This document shows positions 25,436 through 32,815 of a DNA stretch of 64,000 nucleotides, one piece after another. The stretch comes from Bosea sp. ANAM02. GTDB lineage: Bacteria > Pseudomonadota > Alphaproteobacteria > Rhizobiales > Beijerinckiaceae. A program made the translations under genes and the position numbers. The notes below the pieces were generated by a model. The model did no database searches, had not been told where the DNA came from, and was given only the letters and a program-made list of their open reading frames with translations. Location: NCBI RefSeq assembly GCF_011764485.1, contig NZ_AP022849.1:1-64000 (forward strand), written 5' to 3'. Every line of letters starts with the position of its first letter. The stretch's first letter is position 1.

Positions 25436-26065
25436 TCATCGGGGACCACTGCGAATGTAAACAGGATCCTCCTCCTCGCCGGGGTCAGCCTTCCCGTTTG
25501 TCGCGACGAGAATTGCTGTCCACGCGTCCGCAGCCGGCGCGATGCCGAAATCCTGCTCCATCCACTGGATGAAGGTCTGCGTCCCCATCATGTTGATGTT
25601 GCCGCGGACACCGCGCATCGCATCCCTGGCATCTCGATCGTCGACCAATGCCACGATGGCCTCGCCGGGTCCGAGCAGTTTCTTGGCGCCACGCACGGAG
25701 GATAGAAGGCTTGCCTCGCCTCTGTCTGACCAATCAGGCATCAAATCCGGCGGGCTGCCGGCTCGCTGCCACAACTGCATCTCCCTTTCGTAACGGCGCC
25801 CTTCTGCCGTCTCCAATCGCTTGATGCGATACCGATTGCGTTCGAACCAACCCTGGATCGCCTCACGCGAGGCTTTGCGCAGGTCGCTGCCTTCGGGTGG
25901 CGTCCGGACTGCCTCCTCCATTACCATGTCCGTCAGCCACACCTCACAACCGGGGATGAAAAGCCAATCCAGCGCGTCGATTGCTCCCAAGAGGGACAAA
26001 GGCGTCGCATCCGACACCAGGATCCTGGCTTTGAGGGGCACCGCCGGTCCGGGGGCGGACGTCAT
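25436..26065 (-). CDS. PIN-domain toxin, DUF3368-like
   Basis: 209 residues, overlapping the antitoxin stop by 4 bases as in many toxin-antitoxin pairs. The PIN features are an N-terminal ILVSDATPLSLLG (Asp19), an acidic MEEAVR near residue 50, RGEASLL, and ALVDDRDARDAMRG followed by GTQTFIQWM, in the order seen in DUF3368/VapC-like proteins. PIN toxins are metal-dependent ribonucleases, often cutting tRNA or rRNA. The extra region at about 60-115 and a charged C-terminal tail make it longer than a usual VapC. Confidence 0.75.
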   Translation of the reverse strand: MTSAPGPAVPLKARILVSDATPLSLLGAIDALDWLFIPGCEVWLTDMVMEEAVRTPPEGSDLRKASREAIQGWFERNRYRIKRLETAEGRRYEREMQLWQRAGSPPDLMPDWSDRGEASLLSSVRGAKKLLGPGEAIVALVDDRDARDAMRGVRGNINMMGTQTFIQWMEQDFGIAPAADAWTAILVATNGKADPGEEEDPVYIRSGPR

Positions 26066-26412
26066 CGACGCGCGCCCGCAAAGAGTGACCTAACGCGCGC
26101 GAGCTCGGCATCCACAGCTACCGCCGTGCTGCCTGAGAGAGCATCTTCAGCCATTCGCCGGGCTGCCGCATCCAGATCGTGAGTGTCATACCCGAGAGCG
26201 TCGGGCATGGCCCGCACGACAACCGGTCGCTTCGGTATCAGCGCCGGAGGAACGGTCTCGCCCGCGGCCTTCTTGAGGCGTACGTATTCCTCGACAGAAA
26301 CCATGACGTTCCGGGGTTTCCCATAGTCGGTGAGAACGACGGGTTCCTGCCCTGCGGAGGCCTGAACTTCTCCGGTTCGCCTCTGGAGATCGGCTGACGT
26401 GAATGACAGCAT
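26062..26412 (-). CDS. Phd/YefM-type antitoxin
   Basis: 116 residues. The N-terminal DNA-binding domain fits Phd/YefM (SFTSADLQRRTGEV, then EPVVLTDYGKPRNVMVSVEEY); the C-terminal part (DAAARRMAEDALSG) would bind and neutralise the PIN toxin encoded next. ATG 26412 is preferred because GGAG lies 6 bases upstream; an ATG four codons earlier has none. A palindrome overlapping the -10 box of its promoter is the likely autoregulatory operator. Confidence 0.85.
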   Translation of the reverse strand: MLSFTSADLQRRTGEVQASAGQEPVVLTDYGKPRNVMVSVEEYVRLKKAAGETVPPALIPKRPVVVRAMPDALGYDTHDLDAAARRMAEDALSGSTAVAVDAELARVRSLFAGARR

Positions 26413-26429
26413 TGCGCGCTCCATTGCTA

Positions 26430-26468
26430 TATCTTATGTAAGATACGTATAATTCTGCAATAGGTCAA
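26430..26468 (-). promoter_or_regulatory. Promoter and palindromic operator of the toxin-antitoxin operon
   Basis: Minus-strand -35 TTGACC (26468-26463), 17-base spacer and -10 TATCTT (26445-26440). A perfect palindrome TATCTTA-TG-TAAGATA (26430-26445) covers the -10, as expected for a Phd-type autorepressor. Confidence 0.75.
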
Positions 26469-26603
26469 GACTCTCCGGCTGACCAGCATTCTCCCATGTC
26501 GCAAGCTAGCCTTGCCCAGGTTTCTCGATGGCATGGCTACGTGTTCGGTAGCGCGCGGCCGCATCGGCGGTCGTATCGCGTCCTGACGGTTGTGATCAGA
26601 CTC

Positions 26604-26684
26604 TGTCGCCCGATTAAACGTCGCACGCTTCACAACACTCAATTGGGCGACAGAACACCTTGTACGACGCTTAATCGGGCGACA
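26604..26684. repeat. Repeat cluster 2 of the 20-bp motif
   Basis: Three 20-bp units in the gene-free stretch 26469-26889: direct at 26604-26623 (TGTCGCCCGATTAAACGTCG), inverted at 26633-26652 (reads TGTCGCCCAATTGAGTGTTG) and inverted at 26665-26684 (reads TGTCGCCCGATTAAGCGTCG). The outer two differ by one base. Further degenerate copies may follow near 26692-26730. Confidence 0.75.
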
Positions 26685-26889
26685 TCGCGCAGACAATTGG
26701 GGGCTATTGCATCCGAGCTGATTGGGAAATTCTGCAAGGCAACGCCATCAAACGATCTGCGGTGCACTAATCGGTACGCTCCTTCATCGACGATCAGCCG
26801 ACTTGCCCTTGACCCTCAGGAACACTCCCCGTATCTGATCGGCCACTCCGTATCGCCGCGGCTGCTGAACCCTGGCATCGGAGATTCCC

Positions 26890-28290
26890 GTGACACATTG
26901 TGACGCGCCATTTCGGCGTGAGCTTTGCGCTGGCCATAGCGTGCGATCCGTCGTCGCCGCCGGCGAACCTATGAAACATCGCAACCGCGCGCTCAGCGAC
27001 CTCGCGGCAGCTATTCCGAGGCCGGCCGATCTGGCTGCCCAGAACGCCTCTTTCGACGCGATCGCCACCACGCCGGACTTCCATCCTGGCAAACCGGTTC
27101 CGGTCGGTGTTGTGGCAGACGTTAGAGGCGCCGTACTACCGCACATGATCGGCAACGACATCGGCTGCGGAATGCGGATGATCGTCCTGGACGGCGTCGG
27201 CGAGGTCGATCTCTCGCCGAAGCTCGACCGTGTGCTTCGGCACAAATTCTTCCAAGGTGGCAGGGATATCGCGCTCTCGGGAACGAGCCGTCACGCCCTG
27301 CTCCGCGAAGGCCTCCCGGGCTTGCTTGAATCGATCAGCCGCAAGCGCGTCGGAATGCTCGCGGCTCTGGACATGAAGTCGGCCTGGTCGGATCTCGACC
27401 GCACCTCAGATGCTGGCGTCTTCGCGGCGGCGCGCATCGACCCGGGCTTCCGTGAGTACGCTCAGCTCGGAGACGAACTTCGGCGCGACGCCATCCTGGG
27501 CTCGATCGGTGGCGGGAATCATTTCGTCGAATTCGGCATCGTCGACCGGGTCGCTGATCCACGCCTGGCCTACGAACATCACTTGAAGCCTGGATCGATC
27601 GTCATCGTGGTCCATTCCGGCTCCCTCGATTTCGGCCAACACGTTGGATCAAGTACCTCAGACCTGCTGCGGCGCGAGTGCCGGCCGGGCGACGACTGGC
27701 GCATCCTATCCGAGGGGAACTCGATAGTTTTCGAGCGCTATCTCAACGGACAGGCGAACGCGGTCAACGCGGCCTTTGGCAACCGGTTCCTCATCGGGCT
27801 CACGGCGATCGCGGCCGTGAGTGAAAGCCTCAACCGCCCGATTTCGCACCGGCTGATCTACGACGCCCCTCACAATGCCATCTGGCGAACCGGCCCGGTA
27901 GCGCGGCATCGCAAGGGCGCCTGCCCGGCCGCGGCGGGTGAGCCCGTCATTCTTCCAGGCTCCATGGGTGACGGCACCTGGTTGTTGATGGGTCTCGGTT
28001 CGCACGAGAGTCTGGCGTCAGCCGCCCACGGCGCTGGGCGGCGGCTTTCGCGTCAAGAGGCACGATCCGTGGCAGCGATTGATCCGTGCCTCCGGGTTGT
28101 CGGGCCCATCGACGCCTCCGATAAGCGCGTGCGTTCACGGCCCGATTTGCTCCGCGAACTCGCCGGGAGGCTGAAGGAGGAAAGCCCTGCAGCCTATCGG
28201 CCTATCGAAACGGTCGTGGACCCGATGGCTGATACCGGTCTCGTGAGCCGCGTCGCGAAAATCCGCCCCATCCTGACGGTGAAGGCTTGA
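26890..28290 (+). CDS. rtcB: RtcB-family RNA ligase
   Basis: 466 residues, GTG start with GGAG 6 bases upstream. RtcB motifs in order: TPDFHPGKPVPVG, IGNDIGCGM with metal-binding Cys93, SIGGGNHFVEF, HSGS, DAPHN, HRKGACPA, LPGSMGDGTWLL, AAHGAGRRLS carrying the His that is guanylylated in the family, and YRPIETVVDP at the end. RtcB joins RNA 3'-phosphate or cyclic phosphate ends to 5'-OH ends using GTP and Mn, as in tRNA repair. Odd point: the usual HSGSRGLG reads HSGSLDFG. No archease or RtcA gene is adjacent. Confidence 0.92.
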   Translation: MTHCDAPFRRELCAGHSVRSVVAAGEPMKHRNRALSDLAAAIPRPADLAAQNASFDAIATTPDFHPGKPVPVGVVADVRGAVLPHMIGNDIGCGMRMIVLDGVGEVDLSPKLDRVLRHKFFQGGRDIALSGTSRHALLREGLPGLLESISRKRVGMLAALDMKSAWSDLDRTSDAGVFAAARIDPGFREYAQLGDELRRDAILGSIGGGNHFVEFGIVDRVADPRLAYEHHLKPGSIVIVVHSGSLDFGQHVGSSTSDLLRRECRPGDDWRILSEGNSIVFERYLNGQANAVNAAFGNRFLIGLTAIAAVSESLNRPISHRLIYDAPHNAIWRTGPVARHRKGACPAAAGEPVILPGSMGDGTWLLMGLGSHESLASAAHGAGRRLSRQEARSVAAIDPCLRVVGPIDASDKRVRSRPDLLRELAGRLKEESPAAYRPIETVVDPMADTGLVSRVAKIRPILTVKA

Positions 28291-28314
28291 CCAGGCGCAA
28301 CATCAAAACGAACC

Positions 28315-28356
28315 GCCGCTGTCCGAAATTTCTATACAAATTCTGGACGGCGGCAC
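28315..28356. other. Imperfect hairpin after rtcB
   Basis: GCCGCTGTCCGAAATTT pairs, with three mismatches, with AAATTCTGGACGGCGGC. There is no T run, so it may be a weak terminator or an RNA structure at the 3' end of the rtcB message. Confidence 0.4.
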
Positions 28357-28461
28357 CCTCCGGCAATCGTTGGGCTAGTTTTCATGGATCGGCATGTCAC
28401 TCTTCCATTTCTCCTGTAACATACTGAGCATCCGGAGTATTTTCTCACCCCAAACTGGACG

Positions 28462-28878
28462 ATGCCAATCGATCCGAGCGCTACCATGGACCAGCACCTG
28501 CCGAACCGAGAACGGATCAACGACCGCGCGAAGCTAATCATGCATCGCCTGGTGGCGCGCGAGCTTGCCCGGGACCCTGCCCTGGTGAACCGAGCTCGCG
28601 ACTACCTTCGGGCCCGGGCGTTCCAATTGCCGGGACGAGACACCACCTTGGAGAGGGAGAAGCTTCTGTCGCTCCCCGCCTCGGTGCTCCGTCGAAAGCT
28701 AACCTGTCGAAGCGAGGACATGGTGCGTCTGCGTCTTTCCTCGCCGTTCATGGTCGTGTCCAGCCTTGGCCTCGACGATATCCCTCTCCGCCGGCGCATC
28801 TGGCGCATGGCTCGCCGCATGAGGGATCCGGGCCCGCCCTCCTCCGTGTATTCCGGGCCGCTGGCAGGCCCAGGCTGA
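28462..28878 (+). CDS. Small basic hypothetical protein
   Basis: 138 residues, very Arg-rich, with a helical N-terminal half (INDRAKLIMHRLVARELARD) and a C-terminus RRIWRMARRMRDPGPP. The ATG at 28462 has a poor site; ATG 28486 is an alternative. It is on the same strand as rtcB, 171 bases downstream, and converges with repC 16 bases away. Function unknown. Confidence 0.55.
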   Translation: MPIDPSATMDQHLPNRERINDRAKLIMHRLVARELARDPALVNRARDYLRARAFQLPGRDTTLEREKLLSLPASVLRRKLTCRSEDMVRLRLSSPFMVVSSLGLDDIPLRRRIWRMARRMRDPGPPSSVYSGPLAGPG

Positions 28879-28894
28879 AGCCACCGGCCACCCA

Positions 28895-30040
28895 TCACGT
28901 CATCCTCCTTCGGCGCAGCGCATGGAGCTCGGTATCCAGGTTGAACCGGCGATCGGCGATCATCCGGACAAGCGCCCGGAAATAGCCTCCCGGGTTTCGG
29001 ATCCGGTTGGTGCCAGCAGCCACGTCGTCCGTGTGGAGCTGGAGGACGTAAAGCACCGCGGCCGCAGCCCGGACCGCGCCAATTTGCTGGACGGCTTCCA
29101 GCCAGGCGCTCTTATGGGCCCCGATGGTCCCTCGAAGTCGAGAGCCAACGACCACGAGATCGTCGACTGTCTGGATCTCTTCATCGAGCTCCCGATAGGC
29201 GGGGCAGATTTCCAAAAGCAGTCCAACGGAGACAGGGTGTTCGGTCGAACGAACGCGCTCAGCTTCTTCGGGAAGCTTTGTACAAGGTTCGCTAGGAGAT
29301 CCGTTGTTGTTTTCTAATGCCGGTAAATGGTGCCGCCTTTGCCCGGTCTCTAGTCGAGAAAACCGTAGCTCAAGGGCTTCTCGGATTCCCCGATAGTCTC
29401 GGACGAGATCACCGATCGGCGCCATGCTGCCGCGCCTGGGGGTTCTGGCAATCAGCCCCTCCAACGCCTGTTCCTCATCGTCAATCGCGACGTGCGGATA
29501 TTGCTCGCGCAGCGCCGCGATCGCCTCCTGCGAAGCCCTTCGGTCGATCGTGATCGCTTCGAACTGACGATCCTGCTCGTCACGGCGTCGCTTATGAGCG
29601 TCGTTGAGCGCGACGAACTCAGCATAGCGCGCAAACAATGGAGCCAGGTCGTAGCCATAGGCGTCGACCACTTTCCCCGCGGCGTTCTTGACTGCGTAGC
29701 GCTTGCCGTTGGCGCTGTCGCGCGGCGCGATCACCTCAAGCTCGATCAGTCCGCGCAAGGCGTTACGGATCGACCGCTCGGAGAGCCCGGTTCGTGAGAT
29801 CAGATAATCGTTCGATGGCCAGACCATCAGCCTGCCATCGAACTCCTGCTCGCCCCAGCAAGCCGCCAGCTCTTTCAGGACAATGCGCAGCGTTGGGCGC
29901 ATCTCCAGGGCCTTTTCGGCCTCGCGAGCCGCTCGTGAGAGCTCTTTTCGGGCGACACCCCGTTCTTTTTCGACACTATGCTCCCGCGCGGCCAAAACGG
30001 CGCGTGTCAAACGCCGGCCGCCGGATGATGCGATCTGCAT
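28895..30040 (-). CDS. repC: RepC-type plasmid replication initiator
   Basis: 381 residues matching RepC of alphaproteobacterial repABC-type plasmids: an N-terminal helix-turn-helix region with RLMVWPSNDYLISRTGLSE, then LIELEVIAPRDSANGKRYAVK and AYGYDLAPLFARYAEFV, a variable middle and a C-terminus with NPGGYFRALVRM. RepC starts replication at an origin usually inside its own gene. The start has AGGGGG 6 bases upstream. There is no repA or repB next to it; instead a small ribbon-helix-helix-like gene lies upstream with an antisense RNA between them. Confidence 0.9.
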   Translation of the reverse strand: MQIASSGGRRLTRAVLAAREHSVEKERGVARKELSRAAREAEKALEMRPTLRIVLKELAACWGEQEFDGRLMVWPSNDYLISRTGLSERSIRNALRGLIELEVIAPRDSANGKRYAVKNAAGKVVDAYGYDLAPLFARYAEFVALNDAHKRRRDEQDRQFEAITIDRRASQEAIAALREQYPHVAIDDEEQALEGLIARTPRRGSMAPIGDLVRDYRGIREALELRFSRLETGQRRHHLPALENNNGSPSEPCTKLPEEAERVRSTEHPVSVGLLLEICPAYRELDEEIQTVDDLVVVGSRLRGTIGAHKSAWLEAVQQIGAVRAAAAVLYVLQLHTDDVAAGTNRIRNPGGYFRALVRMIADRRFNLDTELHALRRRRMT

Positions 30041-30094
30041 CCCGATCCCCCTGTTGAGGGCAAGGGCCAGCGTTCACCGCGAAGGCGATGTTCG

Positions 30095-30124
30095 TTGACA
30101 GCGACGATTCGGGAAGGCTATAAC
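30095..30124 (+). promoter_or_regulatory. Promoter of the antisense RNA
   Basis: TTGACA (30095-30100), 18-base spacer, TATAAC (30119-30124), pointing away from repC. It is the best consensus promoter seen in the window. Confidence 0.85.
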
Positions 30125-30130
30125 CGCGTC

Positions 30131-30216
30131 TGTCAGGACAGCGGTTTGGTACGGCTCTGCCTCACCAAATCTCTAGAGCTCAAAGCCTCGGATGTTTCCA
30201 GCATCCGGGGCTTTTC
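30131..30216 (+). ncRNA. Counter-transcribed RNA controlling repC
   Basis: About 86 bases from the predicted start to the terminator, on the strand opposite to repC and lying in its leader. This is the position and direction of the inc ctRNA between repB and repC in repABC plasmids, which pairs with the rep message and blocks RepC synthesis. The 5' part can form AACCGC...CTGTC/GACAG...GCGGTT just at or before the start (30122-30147), and the 3' part is a terminator hairpin. The exact 5' end is inferred from the promoter. Confidence 0.8.
30182..30215 (+). terminator. Terminator of the antisense RNA
   Basis: Stem AAAGCCTCGGATG (30182-30194) with CATCCGGGGCTTT (30202-30214), one G-U pair, a 7-nt loop and TTTT. 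Also the likely 3' end of the ctRNA. Confidence 0.85.
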
Positions 30217-30225
30217 CTTGCCTGG

Positions 30226-30441
30226 TTACGTTCTCTGGTTTGATTTCTCCTGCGAGAGGCGAATAATGCCCTCCGCATAAGCTGCTTGCAGGGACTCAAA
30301 GCGACCTTCACTCACTATCTTCTTCAAGACCTCGCGGGCCTCTTCAGGCACCCAGGTCGAGACCTCACACAAGCCCTTGCTACGCTGTAAAGTGCGATAC
30401 TCGGCCTGCTTTTCACGGCTCGGTCTTTGCTGTCGCATCAT
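30226..30441 (-). CDS. Small ribbon-helix-helix-like protein upstream of repC
   Basis: 71 residues. The segment CEVSTWVPEEAREVLKKIVS followed by FESLQAAYAEGIIRL has the strand-helix-helix pattern of ribbon-helix-helix repressors. It precedes repC on the same strand, 185 bases apart with the ctRNA between, occupying the place repAB would take. Two ATGs in a row start the frame. Three CACGTGTG-type boxes just upstream may be its operator. A role in copy control is inferred from position. Confidence 0.65.
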   Translation of the reverse strand: MMRQQRPSREKQAEYRTLQRSKGLCEVSTWVPEEAREVLKKIVSEGRFESLQAAYAEGIIRLSQEKSNQRT

Positions 30442-30457
30442 CCCACTCTCTCGTCAG

Positions 30458-30508
30458 CACGTGTGTCCTGCCACGATTCGGTCACGTGTGGAAACCGGCA
30501 CACGTGAC
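30458..30508. promoter_or_regulatory. Operator-like array of CACGTGTG boxes
   Basis: A perfect inverted repeat GTCACGTGTG (30481-30490) / CACACGTGAC (30499-30508) with an 8-nt spacer, plus a third CACGTGTG at 30458-30465 in direct orientation 25 bases upstream. It lies 17 bases before the ribbon-helix-helix-like gene; the rest of the gap 30509-30720 shows nothing clear. Confidence 0.7.
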
Positions 30509-30720
30509 TCGAGGTTTTTGGCCCTGATCTGGGCACCCTGCTGAGCCGTTCGGCCGGTCGCGCTTGTTGTGCTATCGATGGCGAATCAACAGGGTTCCAA
30601 CGCCACCCCTTTTGATCGAGCCGACGCCCCTGCCCCCCAGACGGCGTCGGCTCGTCCGTTTCAGGCCGCTGCTGACTTTCAAGCTCTTTGTCTAGCCTCC
30701 TCCAAGCACAGGAGGCATCC

Positions 30721-31149
30721 ATGGCAGGATCCTACGCCGGCGGCTCGACGCTCGTTTCGCACAACTGGTTCTCCAAGCGCGCCCCTGACTTCGTCCTCTA
30801 TCGTGGTGACGTCGGCGGACCGAGAGGCTTCCGGAGCTTCGAAGACATCGAGTCCTATCGAGCGCTCGCCGCCCGCGTTGGTGGCCTCTTGGTTCAGATG
30901 AAAACAGCGAAGCCCGACAGCGAACACCAGCGTCAGCTCGTCAAGATCGTCGCCCCGCTCCTCGACAAGCTCATCCAGCTGGAGAAGGGCAAGGATCGAG
31001 ACCTCTGCGCTCGCCTCAGGAAGTCGGCCGGCCTGGTCGTGCCGAAGGATCCCGCACCTCGCTCGATTACCAACCGCGCGGCAACCGAAGCTCGCATCGT
31101 GATGCGGCGCGCCGAGCGCCAGCCTGCATTGGCGTCGATCCGCCGTTGA
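30721..31149 (+). CDS. Hypothetical protein
   Basis: 142 residues starting at ATG 30721, which has AGGAGG 6 bases upstream, one of the strongest sites here. Begins MAGSYAGGSTLVSHNWFSKR; a helical middle (LVKIVAPLLDKLIQLEKGKD) follows, then a basic tail. No membrane segment, no recognised domain. Divergent from the repC region. Function unknown. Confidence 0.7.
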   Translation: MAGSYAGGSTLVSHNWFSKRAPDFVLYRGDVGGPRGFRSFEDIESYRALAARVGGLLVQMKTAKPDSEHQRQLVKIVAPLLDKLIQLEKGKDRDLCARLRKSAGLVVPKDPAPRSITNRAATEARIVMRRAERQPALASIRR

Positions 31150-31380
31150 GGCTCATCCCCGGAAACCTCCCGCGGCATCCTTGAGGCTCACCGGCCAGGG
31201 CCGTAGCCTCGTGGACAGACGGTCAACGGGCACGCGCCCAATGACACATCCGGGATCGGGAACGATCCCTGCCCCCGGTTCCCGAGACCGGTCACGTCTG
31301 ACGTCCGGCCCTTGCGGCCTGGAAAACGGCGGCTGCTCCGGCAGTCGGCCGAAAGGCGGGCAGGGATATGGGGACGCGCA

Positions 31381-31776
31381 GTGCCGAGGCTGACCAGGCG
31401 ATACCTCGCAGAGATCAACGCCCTGCCCTGGCCGACCGTGCTGCAGGGTCTGGGCGTCACCCCGCCCAAGCATGACCTTGGCGCGACCGCTTTCATGATG
31501 TCCTGCAGCGCGAACGACCGATCGCCATCAATGCGCTTCGATCGGCGCGGTTTCTTCCATTGCTTCAGCTGCGGCGGTAGTGGCGACGTGTTCGGCTTTG
31601 TGTTGCGATACCTCGCCACCGAGGGTGCCCATCACGACTACAAGTTCTCACCTTACGCCGCGGATCCTTTCAGCCGCGGAAAGCGAGTCATCGAACCCCG
31701 GGCCCACAGCCAGGCGATCAATCACTTCGCGCGGAAGCATGCGATCGGGCGCCGCAAACCGCCCGCATGCCAATAA
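31381..31776 (+). CDS. Stand-alone CHC2-type zinc finger protein, primase-like
   Basis: 131 residues from GTG 31381 (GGGGA 6 bases upstream). A DnaG-type zinc finger is visible: SCSANDRSPSMRF...GFFHCFSCGGSGDVFGFV. Three ligands match (Cys42, Cys61, Cys64), but the usual His is Asn45. There is no TOPRIM or helicase domain, so it is not a full primase. Such short CHC2 proteins occur on plasmids and phages and may bind single-stranded DNA or be remnants. The start is uncertain; the frame is open 69 bases further up. Confidence 0.65.
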   Translation: MPRLTRRYLAEINALPWPTVLQGLGVTPPKHDLGATAFMMSCSANDRSPSMRFDRRGFFHCFSCGGSGDVFGFVLRYLATEGAHHDYKFSPYAADPFSRGKRVIEPRAHSQAINHFARKHAIGRRKPPACQ

Positions 31777-31838
31777 GAATTCAATTTGAGCGCCCCCGTC
31801 GTACCGCAGGTTGGCTCCATTCCCAACGGAGCGTTCCG

Positions 31839-32102
31839 ATGTCCGCGACCTTTGTCCTTCGCCTTCCTGCAGCCGACGGCGACTGCAGCGAGAACCCCCA
31901 CATGGTGTTCCTTCCGCCTCCTGGCTTGCCGGAATGCGAAATTCGATCGCACGCGGCCGAGGCCATCAAGATAGCGCACTCGGCGCCGTCCTTCGCGAAC
32001 TGGGATCCGGGGAAGACTGAAAAGCTGATCGTGACCGCGCTGCAGAAGCACGGCTACACCTGGATCGAGGAGGTCATCGGTCCCGACTGGGATCGCGACT
32101 GA
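31839..32102 (+). CDS. Small hypothetical protein
   Basis: 87 residues starting MSATFVLRLPAADGD; GGAG lies 7 bases before the ATG. Ends KHGYTWIEEVIGPDWDRD. No recognised domain. Same strand as the CHC2 gene, 62 bases downstream. Function unknown. Confidence 0.6.
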   Translation: MSATFVLRLPAADGDCSENPHMVFLPPPGLPECEIRSHAAEAIKIAHSAPSFANWDPGKTEKLIVTALQKHGYTWIEEVIGPDWDRD

Positions 32103-32161
32103 TTGCTCGTCGCTTGCAAGCGCCGACCATAGCTTCCCTCCGTAACTTCGGAGGATTCGAG

Positions 32162-32812
32162 TTGATTTCGCTTGGTGACAGGGTGTTCGTTAAAGGGGAA
32201 GGCCTTGGCCTGGTGGCAGCCGTCGATCTGATGGAAGGGCGCCCCAGCTACGGCGTCCGCATCGAGGGCTCCTCGGCTCCGATGCGCTCTTTCCCCCGCT
32301 CTCGGATCGCCACCCGTGGCGAAATCTACGTCGGCGCTGACGGGAAGGGTCGTGACCCTTTGAGCTATTCGGAGGCCTTTCAGATCGTCCTCGACCTGGC
32401 CGTTTCCAATCAGCCTGCGCTGATCAACGTCGATAGGGCCGACGACACGCTCGTTGCCCAGATCGGGAAGCAGCAGGTCGCGATCGAGAACCTGGACGAG
32501 CTCATCTCCTGCCACGCCGATGAGCTGGACGAACGATTCCGGGTCCAGCTCGCCGCGACGACTGAAGTCATTGGCCTCATCGCGCCAGCTCGGTTCGACA
32601 CTCCGGATGACCCTGGCACCGCGCTGAAACTTTGCTTCGAGCTCGCGCGCGAGGTTGCGCTCGATCCCGAACGGGTCGCCGATGACGAACTGCTCAGCGA
32701 GCAGGCTGCAAAGCAGGCGCAGGCGCTCGACACCGTCTACGACTTCATGAAGCTGCACACCCAGGAACTCCGGGACAACCTGCCGGCGATGCGCCCTGCC
32801 CCGTCCTTCTGA
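32162..32812 (+). CDS. Hypothetical protein, TTG start likely
   Basis: 216 residues if it starts at TTG 32162, which has GGAGG 7 bases upstream; the frame is open to 32114 without a comparable site. The N-terminal 70 residues look like a small beta barrel (LISLGDRVFVKGEGLGLVAA), followed by a long helical region. It ends 3 bases before the end of the convergent gene. Function unknown. Confidence 0.65.
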   Translation: MISLGDRVFVKGEGLGLVAAVDLMEGRPSYGVRIEGSSAPMRSFPRSRIATRGEIYVGADGKGRDPLSYSEAFQIVLDLAVSNQPALINVDRADDTLVAQIGKQQVAIENLDELISCHADELDERFRVQLAATTEVIGLIAPARFDTPDDPGTALKLCFELAREVALDPERVADDELLSEQAAKQAQALDTVYDFMKLHTQELRDNLPAMRPAPSF

Positions 32813-32815
32813 GCT

